Shown: piece after piece, positions 1 through 6,219 of the stretch | Layout: each line of letters begins with the position of its first letter | How positions within the stretch are numbered: the first letter of the stretch is position 1 | Assembly: GCA_905234205.1 (NCBI GenBank) | Contig: CAJOGG010000091.1 | Location: forward strand, 1-6,219 | Reading direction: 5' to 3' | Source of the DNA: an uncultured Synergistales bacterium | GTDB taxonomy: Bacteria; Synergistota; Synergistia; Synergistales; Aminobacteriaceae | DNA length: 6,219 nt | Translations under genes and position numbers: made by a program | Notes under the pieces: model-generated | Seen by the model: the letters and a program-made list of their open reading frames with translations, nothing else | Told to the model about the DNA's origin: nothing | The model's database searches: none

Positions 1-24
1 TCAATAATTTCCGGGCTTGGTACT

Positions 25-777
25 ATGGTCGTAGTAATATTCTTTCTGTTGATAGTGTTGTCGACCGCTATAAAAGTTGTACCAGAATATCGCCGCATAG
101 TTTTATTCAGGCTTGGCCGTTTAGTTGGGAGTCGTGGCCCCGGGATCGTGTTTATAGTCCCGTTTATTGACAAAGCTGTAACTGTTGATTTACGAATCTT
201 GACGCTTGATGTACCTGTTCAGGAAGTAATCACAAAGGATAACGTAGCAATAAAAGTCAACGCAGTCGTCTACTTCAGAGTCCTTGACCCCGCAAAATCA
301 GTTGTTGAGGTTGAGAACTATATCGTCGCCACGAGCCAATTAGCTCAGACAACTTTACGCTCTGTTGTTGGTTCAGTTGAACTCGATGAAGTCTTATCCT
401 CGCGCGAAAAGATCAATCAGGAATTGCAGAAGATAATTGATGACCGTACAGACCCATGGGGAATCAAAGTCAGTGCTGTTGAGGTCAAAGAGCTAGAGTT
501 GCCCGAAGGAATGAAACGAGCTATGGCACGTCAAGCAGAAGCCGAACGAGAACGCCGCGCAAAAATCATAGCCGCCGAAGGAGAATTACAGGCCGCCGAG
601 AAACTTTCAGAAGCCGCCCGAAAAATGGAAGCGTCCCCGATTACGTTACAGTTGAGATACTTGCAGACGATCCGCGAAATTTCAGGAGAACGCAACACAA
701 CAACATTCTTCCCGATCCCTGTTGATTTAATCAAGCCGTTTATTGACAAGCTTACGAATAAAGAGGTGAAAGCATGA
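25..777 (+). CDS. Slipin / stomatin-like SPFH-domain membrane protein (5' end possibly outside the window)
   Basis: This is a membrane-anchored SPFH (prohibitin/stomatin) protein of the slipin type. Such proteins form oligomeric membrane scaffolds and are often paired with an NfeD-type partner; none is visible here, though one could lie upstream of the window. From the ATG at 25 the protein has 250 residues: a hydrophobic segment (about 1-16), the slipin signature [14 protein letters not shown] (19-32), the SPFH domain to about 160 with the PFID and VDLR elements, a charged Ala/Glu/Arg-rich coiled coil (about 165-202), and a C-terminal [12 protein letters not shown] stretch typical of slipins. 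The start is uncertain: no Shine-Dalgarno precedes ATG 25, the frame is open to the window edge, and 16 hydrophobic residues are short for a membrane span, so the real start may lie upstream. The stop overlaps the alaS start (ATGA), indicating one operon. The family call is firm; the cellular role is not known from sequence. Confidence 0.9.
   Translation: MVVVIFFLLIVLSTAIKVVPEYRRIVLFRLGRLVGSRGPGIVFIVPFIDKAVTVDLRILTLDVPVQEVITKDNVAIKVNAVVYFRVLDPAKSVVEVENYIVATSQLAQTTLRSVVGSVELDEVLSSREKINQELQKIIDDRTDPWGIKVSAVEVKELELPEGMKRAMARQAEAERERRAKIIAAEGELQAAEKLSEAARKMEASPITLQLRYLQTIREISGERNTTTFFPIPVDLIKPFIDKLTNKEVKA
763..768 (+). promoter_or_regulatory. Shine-Dalgarno sequence of alaS
   Basis: GAGGTG lies five bases before the ATG at 774, inside the last codons of the slipin gene. 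It fixes the alaS start, which overlaps the slipin stop by four bases, and suggests coupled translation of the two genes. Confidence 0.7.
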
Positions 778-3404
778 AGTACAGAACAGCTAAAGAGATT
801 CGCGAGTTATTCATAAAGTTTTGGGAGGAGAAAGGCTCAAAGCACCTTCCTAGTTTCTCGTTAGTCCCTGATGATCCGTCGTTGTTGTTTACTATTGCTG
901 GCATGGTTCCGTTAAAGCCTTATTACTTGGGAATCAAAGAGCCTGAACACCCGCGCGTTGTAACGAGTCAAAAATGTGTACGCACGAATGATATTGAGAA
1001 CGTCGGACGAACTGCCAGGCACCATACGTTTTTCGAAATGCTTGGGAATTTCACATGGGGAAGTTATTTCAAGAAAGAAGCTATCTCATGGGCATGGGAA
1101 TTTCTTACGGAACGAATCGGCCTTGACCCCGAAAGACTCTACGCAACGATTTACCAGGACGATGAAGAAGCGTTTGAGGCTTGGAAAAAATTCTTACCTG
1201 CTGAAAAAATTTACAGATGCGGCCAAGATGAGAATTATTGGTTCATGGGAGATACAGGGCCTTGCGGACCATGCAGCGAGATTTATTACGACAGGGGCGA
1301 GAAATATTCTTGCGGTAAACCTACATGCGGAGTCGGTTGCGATTGTGATAGATACATGGAAATCTGGAACTTAGTCTTCACTCAATTCGATCGCCAAAAG
1401 GACGGCAGCTTGCCTTTATTGCCTCATAAGAATATTGATACGGGCATGGGGCTTGAGAGATTAACTTCTGTAGTTCAGGGAGTTGATACGGACTACGAGA
1501 CGGACTTATTTACGCCGCTAATCAATCACACTTGCAAAAGTGCCGGAATAAAATACGGTGAAGACGCGAAAAACGATATGGCCGTGAGAGTTATAGCTGA
1601 CCATGTTAGAAGCGTTGCGTTTATGTTGGCTGATGGTGTCTTGCCCTCAAACGATGGCCCCGGTTACGTGCTTAGGAGATTGTTGCGCCGTGCTGTGAGA
1701 TTCGGGAAATTGCTTGGCTTTGATGGAATGTTCTTGTGCGAGTATATGCCGATATTGATTGACATAATGGGCGATCCTTATCGTGAATTAATTACACAGC
1801 GTCCAGTCATTGAGCAAATAATCAACCTTGAAGAGGAGAAATTCAACAAGACTTTGAAACAGGGCACAGAGTTATTTGACTCGGAGATAGCAGGATTAAA
1901 AGCTAAGGGCGTTAGTGAGATTCCAGGCGACGTGATTTTTACGTTGTACGATACTTACGGATTCCCACCAGAATTGACTCGTGAAATGGCTGATGAAATT
2001 GGCTTCACGTTGGACGAGGAAGGCTTTAAGGTCGCAATGAATGAACAACGAGAACGCGCAAGAGCCTCAAGCAAACAGAAGAAGAGCGCATTAACCGGAG
2101 ATATTTACACGGAGCTTGAAAACGAGTTCGGGGCAACGAAATTCACGGGCTACGAAAAGGCTGCTGACTCGGGAAAAATTTTGGCGTTGATAAATTCTGA
2201 AGGCAGAGTCGATTCGATAACTGGGCCTGGCGAGTTTGAAATCTTGCTTGATGTAACACCGTTTTATGCTGAACGAGGCGGAGAAGTCGGCGACATAGGA
2301 ACAATGACTATCAATGGAGTGAACGTGAAGATTCTCAACACAATACCTCACGGAAAAATAATCGTGCATACAGCGAAACTTGAATCAGGCGCAGAAATTC
2401 ACGTCAATGACGAAGCTTTATGTTTTGTTGATGATGAACGCAGGAGCGCAATACGACGAAATCACACAGCCACGCATTTATTACACGAGGCATTAGGGCG
2501 AGTCTTGGGCCGACATGTTAGACAAGCAGGTTCACTTGTTACAAACGAGTTCTTGAGATTCGATTTCACTCACCATTCAGCCATGACAGACGCAGAAATA
2601 TCCGAGGCCGAACGAATCATTAACGCAGAGATTCTAAACAACGTAGCAGTTGACATTTCTGAACACTCGAAGGACGAAGCACAGGCATTAGGGGCCAAAG
2701 CGTTATTTGACGAGAAATACGGCGATGTTGTCAGAGTCGTAAACGTCCCGGAATTTTCCATGGAATTATGCGGCGGCTTACACGTTAAACGTACTGGCGA
2801 TATAGGTAGCTTTAAGATTTTGCGTGAGGAGAGCATAGGCTCCGGGACTCGCAGAATTTTGGCCGTAACAGGCACAAATGTTATAGCGTTGCTGCAAAAG
2901 TTGTTCGCACTAAGAAATTCATTGACGGCGTTATTATCGACTGATGAGGACGGCTTGAACGATAAGGCGAAGGCACTTGTTGATGACTTGAAGACGATGA
3001 AGAGTCAAATGCAGGCGCAAAAGTTGAAGGAGCTGTTAGAGAACTCTGAAAGATTCTTAGAGCGTGAGGAACTTGCTAACGGAGTCTTGCTTCAAGTTGG
3101 GAGGTTCCCTGATATTCCTGCGAACATGCTGCGAGATATTGGCGATAAAGCGAAGGCGCGTCCAGAACCAAACGTTGTAATTCTTGCGTCGGTAAACACT
3201 GAAGATAAATCCTGCCAGTTAGTCGTAATGGCTGACGATCAGGCCGTGAACAAGGGAGTCAACGCGGGCTTATTAGTTAAGGAGGCTTGCTCAATTCTCG
3301 GAGGCAAGGGCGGAGGACGTAAGAATCTTGCTCAAGGTGGCGGGCGTGAAGGCTCAAAACTTGAAGAAGCATTAACGAAAATTCGCGAATTAATCACGAA
3401 ATAA
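774..3404 (+). CDS. alaS: Alanyl-tRNA synthetase (alanine--tRNA ligase)
   Basis: This cytoplasmic class II synthetase charges tRNA-Ala with alanine using ATP and hydrolyses mischarged Ser- or Gly-tRNA-Ala. It is complete at 876 residues, matching E. coli AlaRS (875). The catalytic domain shows [15 protein letters not shown] (about 39-53), motif 2 around [10 protein letters not shown] (64-73) through [21 protein letters not shown], and motif 3 GMGLERL (224-230). The editing domain has HTATHLLH (564-571) and the C666-GGL-H670 element, so the zinc/editing residues sit at E. coli-like positions. The C-terminal (DHHA1/C-Ala) domain ends with the glycine-rich GGKGGGR (843-849) and AQGGGREGS. An additional cysteine cluster (C180, C185, C189, C191) lies in the catalytic domain before [10 protein letters not shown]. 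The ATG has a good Shine-Dalgarno and overlaps the upstream slipin stop. A terminator-like hairpin follows 15 bases after the stop. No truncation or missing key residue was seen. Confidence 0.99.
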   Translation: MKYRTAKEIRELFIKFWEEKGSKHLPSFSLVPDDPSLLFTIAGMVPLKPYYLGIKEPEHPRVVTSQKCVRTNDIENVGRTARHHTFFEMLGNFTWGSYFKKEAISWAWEFLTERIGLDPERLYATIYQDDEEAFEAWKKFLPAEKIYRCGQDENYWFMGDTGPCGPCSEIYYDRGEKYSCGKPTCGVGCDCDRYMEIWNLVFTQFDRQKDGSLPLLPHKNIDTGMGLERLTSVVQGVDTDYETDLFTPLINHTCKSAGIKYGEDAKNDMAVRVIADHVRSVAFMLADGVLPSNDGPGYVLRRLLRRAVRFGKLLGFDGMFLCEYMPILIDIMGDPYRELITQRPVIEQIINLEEEKFNKTLKQGTELFDSEIAGLKAKGVSEIPGDVIFTLYDTYGFPPELTREMADEIGFTLDEEGFKVAMNEQRERARASSKQKKSALTGDIYTELENEFGATKFTGYEKAADSGKILALINSEGRVDSITGPGEFEILLDVTPFYAERGGEVGDIGTMTINGVNVKILNTIPHGKIIVHTAKLESGAEIHVNDEALCFVDDERRSAIRRNHTATHLLHEALGRVLGRHVRQAGSLVTNEFLRFDFTHHSAMTDAEISEAERIINAEILNNVAVDISEHSKDEAQALGAKALFDEKYGDVVRVVNVPEFSMELCGGLHVKRTGDIGSFKILREESIGSGTRRILAVTGTNVIALLQKLFALRNSLTALLSTDEDGLNDKAKALVDDLKTMKSQMQAQKLKELLENSERFLEREELANGVLLQVGRFPDIPANMLRDIGDKAKARPEPNVVILASVNTEDKSCQLVVMADDQAVNKGVNAGLLVKEACSILGGKGGGRKNLAQGGGREGSKLEEALTKIRELITK

Positions 3405-3409
3405 GCAAA

Positions 3410-3437
3410 GTGAATCAACAAAGCTCTCGTCTATAAT
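3410..3437 (+). promoter_or_regulatory. Candidate sigma-70 promoter for the DUF262 gene and ruvX
   Basis: A perfect -10 hexamer TATAAT (3432-3437) sits in the loop of the alaS terminator hairpin. The best -35 match at normal spacing is weak: GTGAAT (3410-3415), 16 bases upstream, three of six matches to TTGACA. Transcription would start near 3444, inside the right arm of the stem, so the new RNA could not fold the terminator. The -10 is seen directly; promoter activity is inferred. Confidence 0.4.
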
Positions 3438-3453
3438 ATGGGCGGGAGTTTTT
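3420..3453 (+). terminator. Intrinsic terminator after alaS
   Basis: CTCTCGTC (3424-3431) pairs with GGCGGGAG (3441-3448), eight pairs including two G-U wobbles, around a nine-base loop. The stem extends outward through AAAG (3420-3423) against TTTT (3449-3452), and the T-run reaches 3453. It lies just after the alaS stop, where a terminator for the slipin-alaS transcript is expected. The wobbles make it moderate rather than strong. The loop contains TATAAT, see the promoter entry. Confidence 0.65.
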
Positions 3454-3466
3454 CATAAATTATAGT

Positions 3467-3473
3467 AAAGGAG
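3467..3473 (+). promoter_or_regulatory. Shine-Dalgarno sequence that selects the GTG start at 3483
   Basis: AAAGGAG ends nine bases before the GTG at 3483. It is the strongest ribosome-binding site in the window and supports GTG as the initiation codon of the DUF262 gene. Confidence 0.75.
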
Positions 3474-3482
3474 TAACTAAGC

Positions 3483-5219
3483 GTGCCAACACTCAAGACA
3501 GAGGATAAAACTGTTCTCGAACTCTTCAGCGACAAAAAAGCAAATTTTCTGATCCCGGATTACCAACGCCCTTACGAATGGGGAGAGAAAGAATGCCGGA
3601 CACTTTGGGACGATTTATTTAACTTTGCCTTCCCTGACAATGATAGCGATAAATTCGACAGCAAGAACGACGAATATTTTCTTGGCCCTATAGTAACTTT
3701 TGCGAACGAACATAAGCAACAGGAAATTATTGACGGGCAGCAGAGACTCACGACGTTAATGTTATTGCTACGAGCGTTTTACACGAAATACAGCACCATG
3801 CAGGACAAAAGCTCTATCAAGGCGGGAGAATTAGTGGGAACTTGTATTTGGGAGACTGATGAGATTACAGACACACCCAACATGAATACATGCAAGCTTG
3901 AAACCGAAGTAGCCACCGATGACACTAAACAGGAGTTCAGAGAAATTTTACGCTCCGGCCAAGTTAATGACGATCAACAAAGCAGATACGCGAATAACTA
4001 CAGGTTCTTTCAGGAGAAAATTAACGACTTCCTACAAAAATTTGATGGCTATCTCGCCCATTTCTCTACACGAATACTCAAGAATTGTTTGATCCTTGAC
4101 ATTGAAGCCAGCTCTTCGGACTCGGCAATGCGAATCTTCTCAACCCTCAACGACCGCGGCAAGCCCTTATCTGACTCCGATATATTCAAATCCCAACTTT
4201 ATAAACACTATAGCAACTCCGGCCACAAAGATAAATTTATCTCACGTTGGAAGCAGCTTGAAGAGTTATGCGCAAAGATTTATCACCCTGTAATAGGCAC
4301 GCCCATGGACGAGGCTTTCACTAAATACATGTATTACGAACGGGCTAAGCAGGGTATCAGCTCAACAACAACTGAAGCATTACGAAAATTTTACGAGCGC
4401 GATTCTTACAAGCTCTTAAGAAATGATGAAACATTTGAGAATATTATTGACCTCACGAATTTTTGGGACGACGTTTTGAATCAGAATTACGAGCGATTTT
4501 CGGAGCGCGCGCTTAAAAGATTGTTCGTGTTGAATTATGCGCCAAACGGAATGTGGGAATATATTGTATCTGTCTATTATCTTGCTAATCGTGAAAACTT
4601 TGACGAAGAAACCTTCTATAACTTCCTGAACAAGATAACCGCTTTCATATGGGCATACGCTTTGATTAATCCTGGTGTCAACGCTCTGCGAACTCCTGTT
4701 TATCCCGAAATGATTAATATCGTCAAGCATGATAAAGTTGAATTTAAGGATTACAAGTTTGACACTATGAGAATCTCTAACGCCTTCAACAATTTCGCCT
4801 TCACAAATCGACGTGGCATCACGAAATCGCTATTAACATGGTGGGCCTTCAACGATGACGCGCAAGAATTACTCTCGCTTAATCAGCCGTTTGAGATTGA
4901 ACACATTTACGCCCGCAATCGTTACGAGAATGAGCACAGCCTCACTGATCCCCGCAATCTCGAATCTTTAGGCAATAAAGCTTTATTAGAGAAAGGCATA
5001 AACATTCGCGCTTCTGACTACAGATTCATAGACAAGACGAAATATTACACGGGCGAAGGAATTTCACGAGGTCAATACAAAGACGGCACACGCATAAAAG
5101 AGTTACGAGACTTGGCCAAGACTCACACTGACTTCACGGAAGCTGACATTGTTCAACGTAACGCAAGAATCCTTCACGAGTTTATCACTTACCTTAAAGC
5201 AAATGACCTCATTCAATAA
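3483..5219 (+). CDS. DUF262 + DUF1524 protein, GmrSD-like probable type IV restriction / anti-phage nuclease
   Basis: A 578-residue single-chain protein with the two halves of GmrSD-type enzymes. The N-terminal DUF262 (GmrS-like, ParB/Srx-like NTPase fold) shows IPDYQRPYEW (24-33), LWDDLF (from 41) and the hallmark DGQQRLTT (84-91), then STLNDRGKPLSDSDIFK (from 220). The C-terminal DUF1524 (GmrD-like His-Me/HNH nuclease) shows IEHI with H474, N492 in the NLESLGNKALL element, and N507 and F515 in the N..ASDYRF block; these look intact, so the nuclease is probably active. Known relatives (GmrSD, BrxU, SspE) use nucleotide-dependent cleavage of modified DNA, such as glucosylated hydroxymethylcytosine phage DNA or phosphorothioated DNA; the target of this one cannot be read from sequence. 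It stands alone, with no modification genes nearby, between alaS and ruvX, and overlaps ruvX by 17 bases. By hand count it uses leucine CTC about 13 times against about 3 in the longer alaS, which hints at acquisition by transfer. The domain call is firm; the defence role is inferred. Confidence 0.9.
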   Translation: MPTLKTEDKTVLELFSDKKANFLIPDYQRPYEWGEKECRTLWDDLFNFAFPDNDSDKFDSKNDEYFLGPIVTFANEHKQQEIIDGQQRLTTLMLLLRAFYTKYSTMQDKSSIKAGELVGTCIWETDEITDTPNMNTCKLETEVATDDTKQEFREILRSGQVNDDQQSRYANNYRFFQEKINDFLQKFDGYLAHFSTRILKNCLILDIEASSSDSAMRIFSTLNDRGKPLSDSDIFKSQLYKHYSNSGHKDKFISRWKQLEELCAKIYHPVIGTPMDEAFTKYMYYERAKQGISSTTTEALRKFYERDSYKLLRNDETFENIIDLTNFWDDVLNQNYERFSERALKRLFVLNYAPNGMWEYIVSVYYLANRENFDEETFYNFLNKITAFIWAYALINPGVNALRTPVYPEMINIVKHDKVEFKDYKFDTMRISNAFNNFAFTNRRGITKSLLTWWAFNDDAQELLSLNQPFEIEHIYARNRYENEHSLTDPRNLESLGNKALLEKGINIRASDYRFIDKTKYYTGEGISRGQYKDGTRIKELRDLAKTHTDFTEADIVQRNARILHEFITYLKANDLIQ

Positions 5220-5646
5220 TTCTGGACGCGTCTTAGCCCTTGACATTGGCACAGTAAGAATCGGCGTGGCTATCTCTGATCCCTCACGAATAATTGCGCA
5301 AGGTTTAGGAGTGTGGAAAGCTGAAGACGATGAATGGCTCAAAGATTTTGACGCATCTATTAAGAAATATCAACCGGCGTTAATTGTTGTTGGCTTACCT
5401 GTTAGGACTGACGGAAAGAAGAGCGAAGCTGGCGAGAGAATTTTAGCGTTGATTGAGCGTTTACGAGCGTTATACTCCGAGCAAACTTTTACGACTTGGG
5501 ACGAAAGATTTACGACCGTGATAGCGCAACGGGCCTTAATCGAAGGAAATGTATCACGCAAGAATCGACGTAAGACTGTGGATAAATTGGCGGCAGTGTT
5601 GATTCTGGAAAGCTGGCTTGAGGCACAAAAAAACCTCCCCGCTTAA
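5203..5646 (+). CDS. ruvX: RuvX / YqgF, putative Holliday-junction resolvase and pre-16S rRNA nuclease
   Basis: This is a cytoplasmic RNase H-fold nuclease of the YqgF family, implicated in 5' maturation of 16S rRNA and described as a Holliday-junction resolvase-like protein. From ATG 5203 it has 147 residues, a normal family length. The N-terminal strand RVLALDIGTVRIGVAISD carries the acidic D14 with R19 and G21. VVGLP follows at 62-66, then WDERFTT (99-105, E101), and the C-terminal VDKLAAVLILESWL with D127; these are the three expected acidic positions. ATG 5203 was chosen because the conserved domain begins eight residues later; an in-frame TTG at 5149 would add an unconserved 18-residue leader. 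The start lies 17 bases inside the DUF262 gene, in a different frame, and no clear Shine-Dalgarno precedes it, so translation is probably coupled. Its stop falls within the minus-strand flgE terminator. In many Firmicutes ruvX follows alaS and ireB; here the DUF262 gene occupies that gap. Confidence 0.95.
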   Translation: MTSFNNSGRVLALDIGTVRIGVAISDPSRIIAQGLGVWKAEDDEWLKDFDASIKKYQPALIVVGLPVRTDGKKSEAGERILALIERLRALYSEQTFTTWDERFTTVIAQRALIEGNVSRKNRRKTVDKLAAVLILESWLEAQKNLPA

Positions 5647-5655
5647 TCGAGGAGG
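5627..5655 (-). terminator. Strong intrinsic terminator of flgE, minus strand
   Basis: Read on the minus strand, CCTCCTCG (5655-5648) pairs with CGGGGAGG (5641-5634), eight pairs with one G-U, around a six-base loop, followed directly by seven Ts (5633-5627). It begins 18 bases after the flgE stop. It overlaps the last codons and stop of ruvX. On the plus strand the wobble becomes a C-A mismatch and no T-run follows, so it should act mainly on the minus-strand transcript. Confidence 0.85.
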
Positions 5656-5673
5656 CATCAAATTTCATTCACT

Positions 5674-6219
5674 CTATCTCTTCAAGTTCACGACTTCTTC
5701 AAGAATTTGATCGCTTACTGTAACTGTACGTGCGTTTGCCTGGAAACCTCTTTGTGCGATTATCAGGTGCGTAAATTCCTCCGTTAAGTCAACGTTTGAC
5801 ATTTCGACGTATTGCGACATTATTTTGCCTTTACCGTTTGAGTTCGCGCCGTCAATATTAGCGTTGCCGGAGTTCACTGTAGCCTGGAACATAGTGTTTC
5901 CGACTTTCTCAAGGCCCTGTTCGTTAGCAAAGGTTGCAAGTGCCACACGATAAAGCGGAATGTTCACGCCATTGTCATAAGAGCCTGTTATCGTTCCGTT
6001 AATTGCCACGGAGTAATTCTTGAGAATGCCCATCGTATAACCGTCTTGATAAACCGGTTTTGTTGTTGTCTCTGAAGCAAACTGTGTAACGCCCTCAAGA
6101 GCACTTCCGCCACTTCCGACTCCGCCGCCAAAGTTCAACGTTACGACGCTGTTAGGCTGACCATTAAGGCTGAACGGGATTGTAAGTTCTACTTCTGCGT
6201 TCGGGTATCTGTCATTGTT
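5674..6219 (-). CDS. flgE: Flagellar hook protein FlgE, C-terminal part (5' end beyond the window)
   Basis: The gene is read leftward from the window edge to the TAG at 5676-5674; 181 C-terminal residues are visible, and the frame is open to the right edge, so the internal TTG near 6138 is not a real start. FlgE polymerises outside the cell into the flagellar hook, the universal joint between rod and filament, after export by the flagellar type III system. The fragment shows the FlgE order: TQFASETTT, QDGYTMGILKNYSVAINGTITGSYDNG, a VALATFANEQGLEKVGNTMF block, and the terminal SNVDLTEEFTHLIIAQRGFQANARTVTVSDQILEEVVNLKR-type helix (last 41 residues), which forms the D0/D1 coiled coil and ends in the usual VNLKR. 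FlgG and FlgF share the C-terminal helix, but the QDGY...G.I.G.Y.NG middle and length favour FlgE. It converges on ruvX and has its own terminator. The visible fragment contains no cysteine, so the spirochaete-type lysinoalanine cross-link is not indicated here. Confidence 0.92.
   Translation of the reverse strand, partial: NNDRYPNAEVELTIPFSLNGQPNSVVTLNFGGGVGSGGSALEGVTQFASETTTKPVYQDGYTMGILKNYSVAINGTITGSYDNGVNIPLYRVALATFANEQGLEKVGNTMFQATVNSGNANIDGANSNGKGKIMSQYVEMSNVDLTEEFTHLIIAQRGFQANARTVTVSDQILEEVVNLKR

Noticed and set aside
160..749. A 14-base exact repeat, CCGTTTATTGACAA, at 160-173 and 736-749 in the slipin gene.
   Set aside because: Both copies encode PFIDK at places where slipins commonly carry such residues; no further flanking identity, so coincidence at protein level is the simplest explanation.
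531..749. Minus-strand open frame opposite the slipin gene.
   Set aside because: It lies wholly opposite a well-supported gene, has no recognisable motifs, and resembles a codon-bias shadow. The same reasoning applies to the minus-strand frames at 2091-2369, 2570-2875, 4416-4730, 5103-5342 and 5370-5561.
976..1374. Plus-strand alternative frame within alaS, and a similar one at 4096-4293 within the DUF262 gene.
   Set aside because: Both are nested in strong coding sequence, and their translations show no family features.
794..3401. Similar stretches ATTCGCGA..TTA near the start (about 797) and end (about 3380) of alaS, which could look like flanking repeats.
   Set aside because: The match is imperfect and both copies simply encode IREL within conserved parts of the reading frame; alaS is intact and nothing suggests duplication.
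3461..3466. TATAGT as a second -10 box just before the DUF262 ribosome site.
   Set aside because: Transcription would begin at or in the Shine-Dalgarno, and no -35-like element lies at the right distance.
3405..3482. Att sites, terminal inverted repeats or target duplications around the DUF262 gene.
   Set aside because: No direct or inverted repeat pair was found at the two borders by eye; the right border is a gene overlap, which does not fit a simple recent insertion.
5149..5202. TTG at 5149 as the ruvX start.
   Set aside because: It would add 18 unconserved residues before the family's usual N-terminus; ATG 5203 gives the standard length.

Overview
The window is a compact, moderately AT-rich bacterial stretch with four genes on the plus strand and the 3' end of one on the minus strand. 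FlgE shows a flagellated bacterium. The alaS...ruvX order resembles the alaS-ireB-ruvX neighbourhood of Firmicutes. Sequence flavour (slipin, AlaRS with an extra cysteine cluster, FlgE) would fit a clostridial or Synergistota-like anaerobe, but this placement is low-confidence and comes from reading alone.

Left part (1-3404): a slipin/stomatin-type SPFH membrane protein gene, whose true start may lie upstream of the window, overlaps by ATGA the gene for a complete, full-length alanyl-tRNA synthetase (alaS). All synthetic and editing motifs of AlaRS are readable, and the editing-site Cys/His fall at the same residue numbers as in E. coli.

Middle (3405-5219): a 78-base gap holds a hairpin with a T-tract (terminator for alaS), and the loop of that hairpin contains a perfect TATAAT. 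The next gene is a stand-alone DUF262 + DUF1524 protein of the GmrSD type, i.e. a probable modification-dependent (type IV) restriction or anti-phage nuclease. No modification genes or mobile-element genes are visible beside it. Its leucine codon use (many CTC) differs from its neighbours, suggesting it was acquired.

Right part (5203-6219): ruvX (YqgF, Holliday-junction resolvase-like / pre-16S rRNA nuclease) begins inside the last 17 bases of the defence gene, without a recognisable Shine-Dalgarno sequence, so its translation looks coupled to the defence gene. It converges on the C-terminal part of a flagellar hook protein gene (flgE) read from the minus strand and running off the right edge. 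A strong minus-strand terminator for flgE lies over the ruvX stop codon.

The most interesting point is the arrangement: a probable defence nuclease sits between two core housekeeping genes, apparently starts its own transcript inside the upstream terminator, and carries the start of ruvX at its 3' end. I saw no CRISPR array, IS element, tRNA or rRNA gene, and no clearly new system beyond this arrangement.
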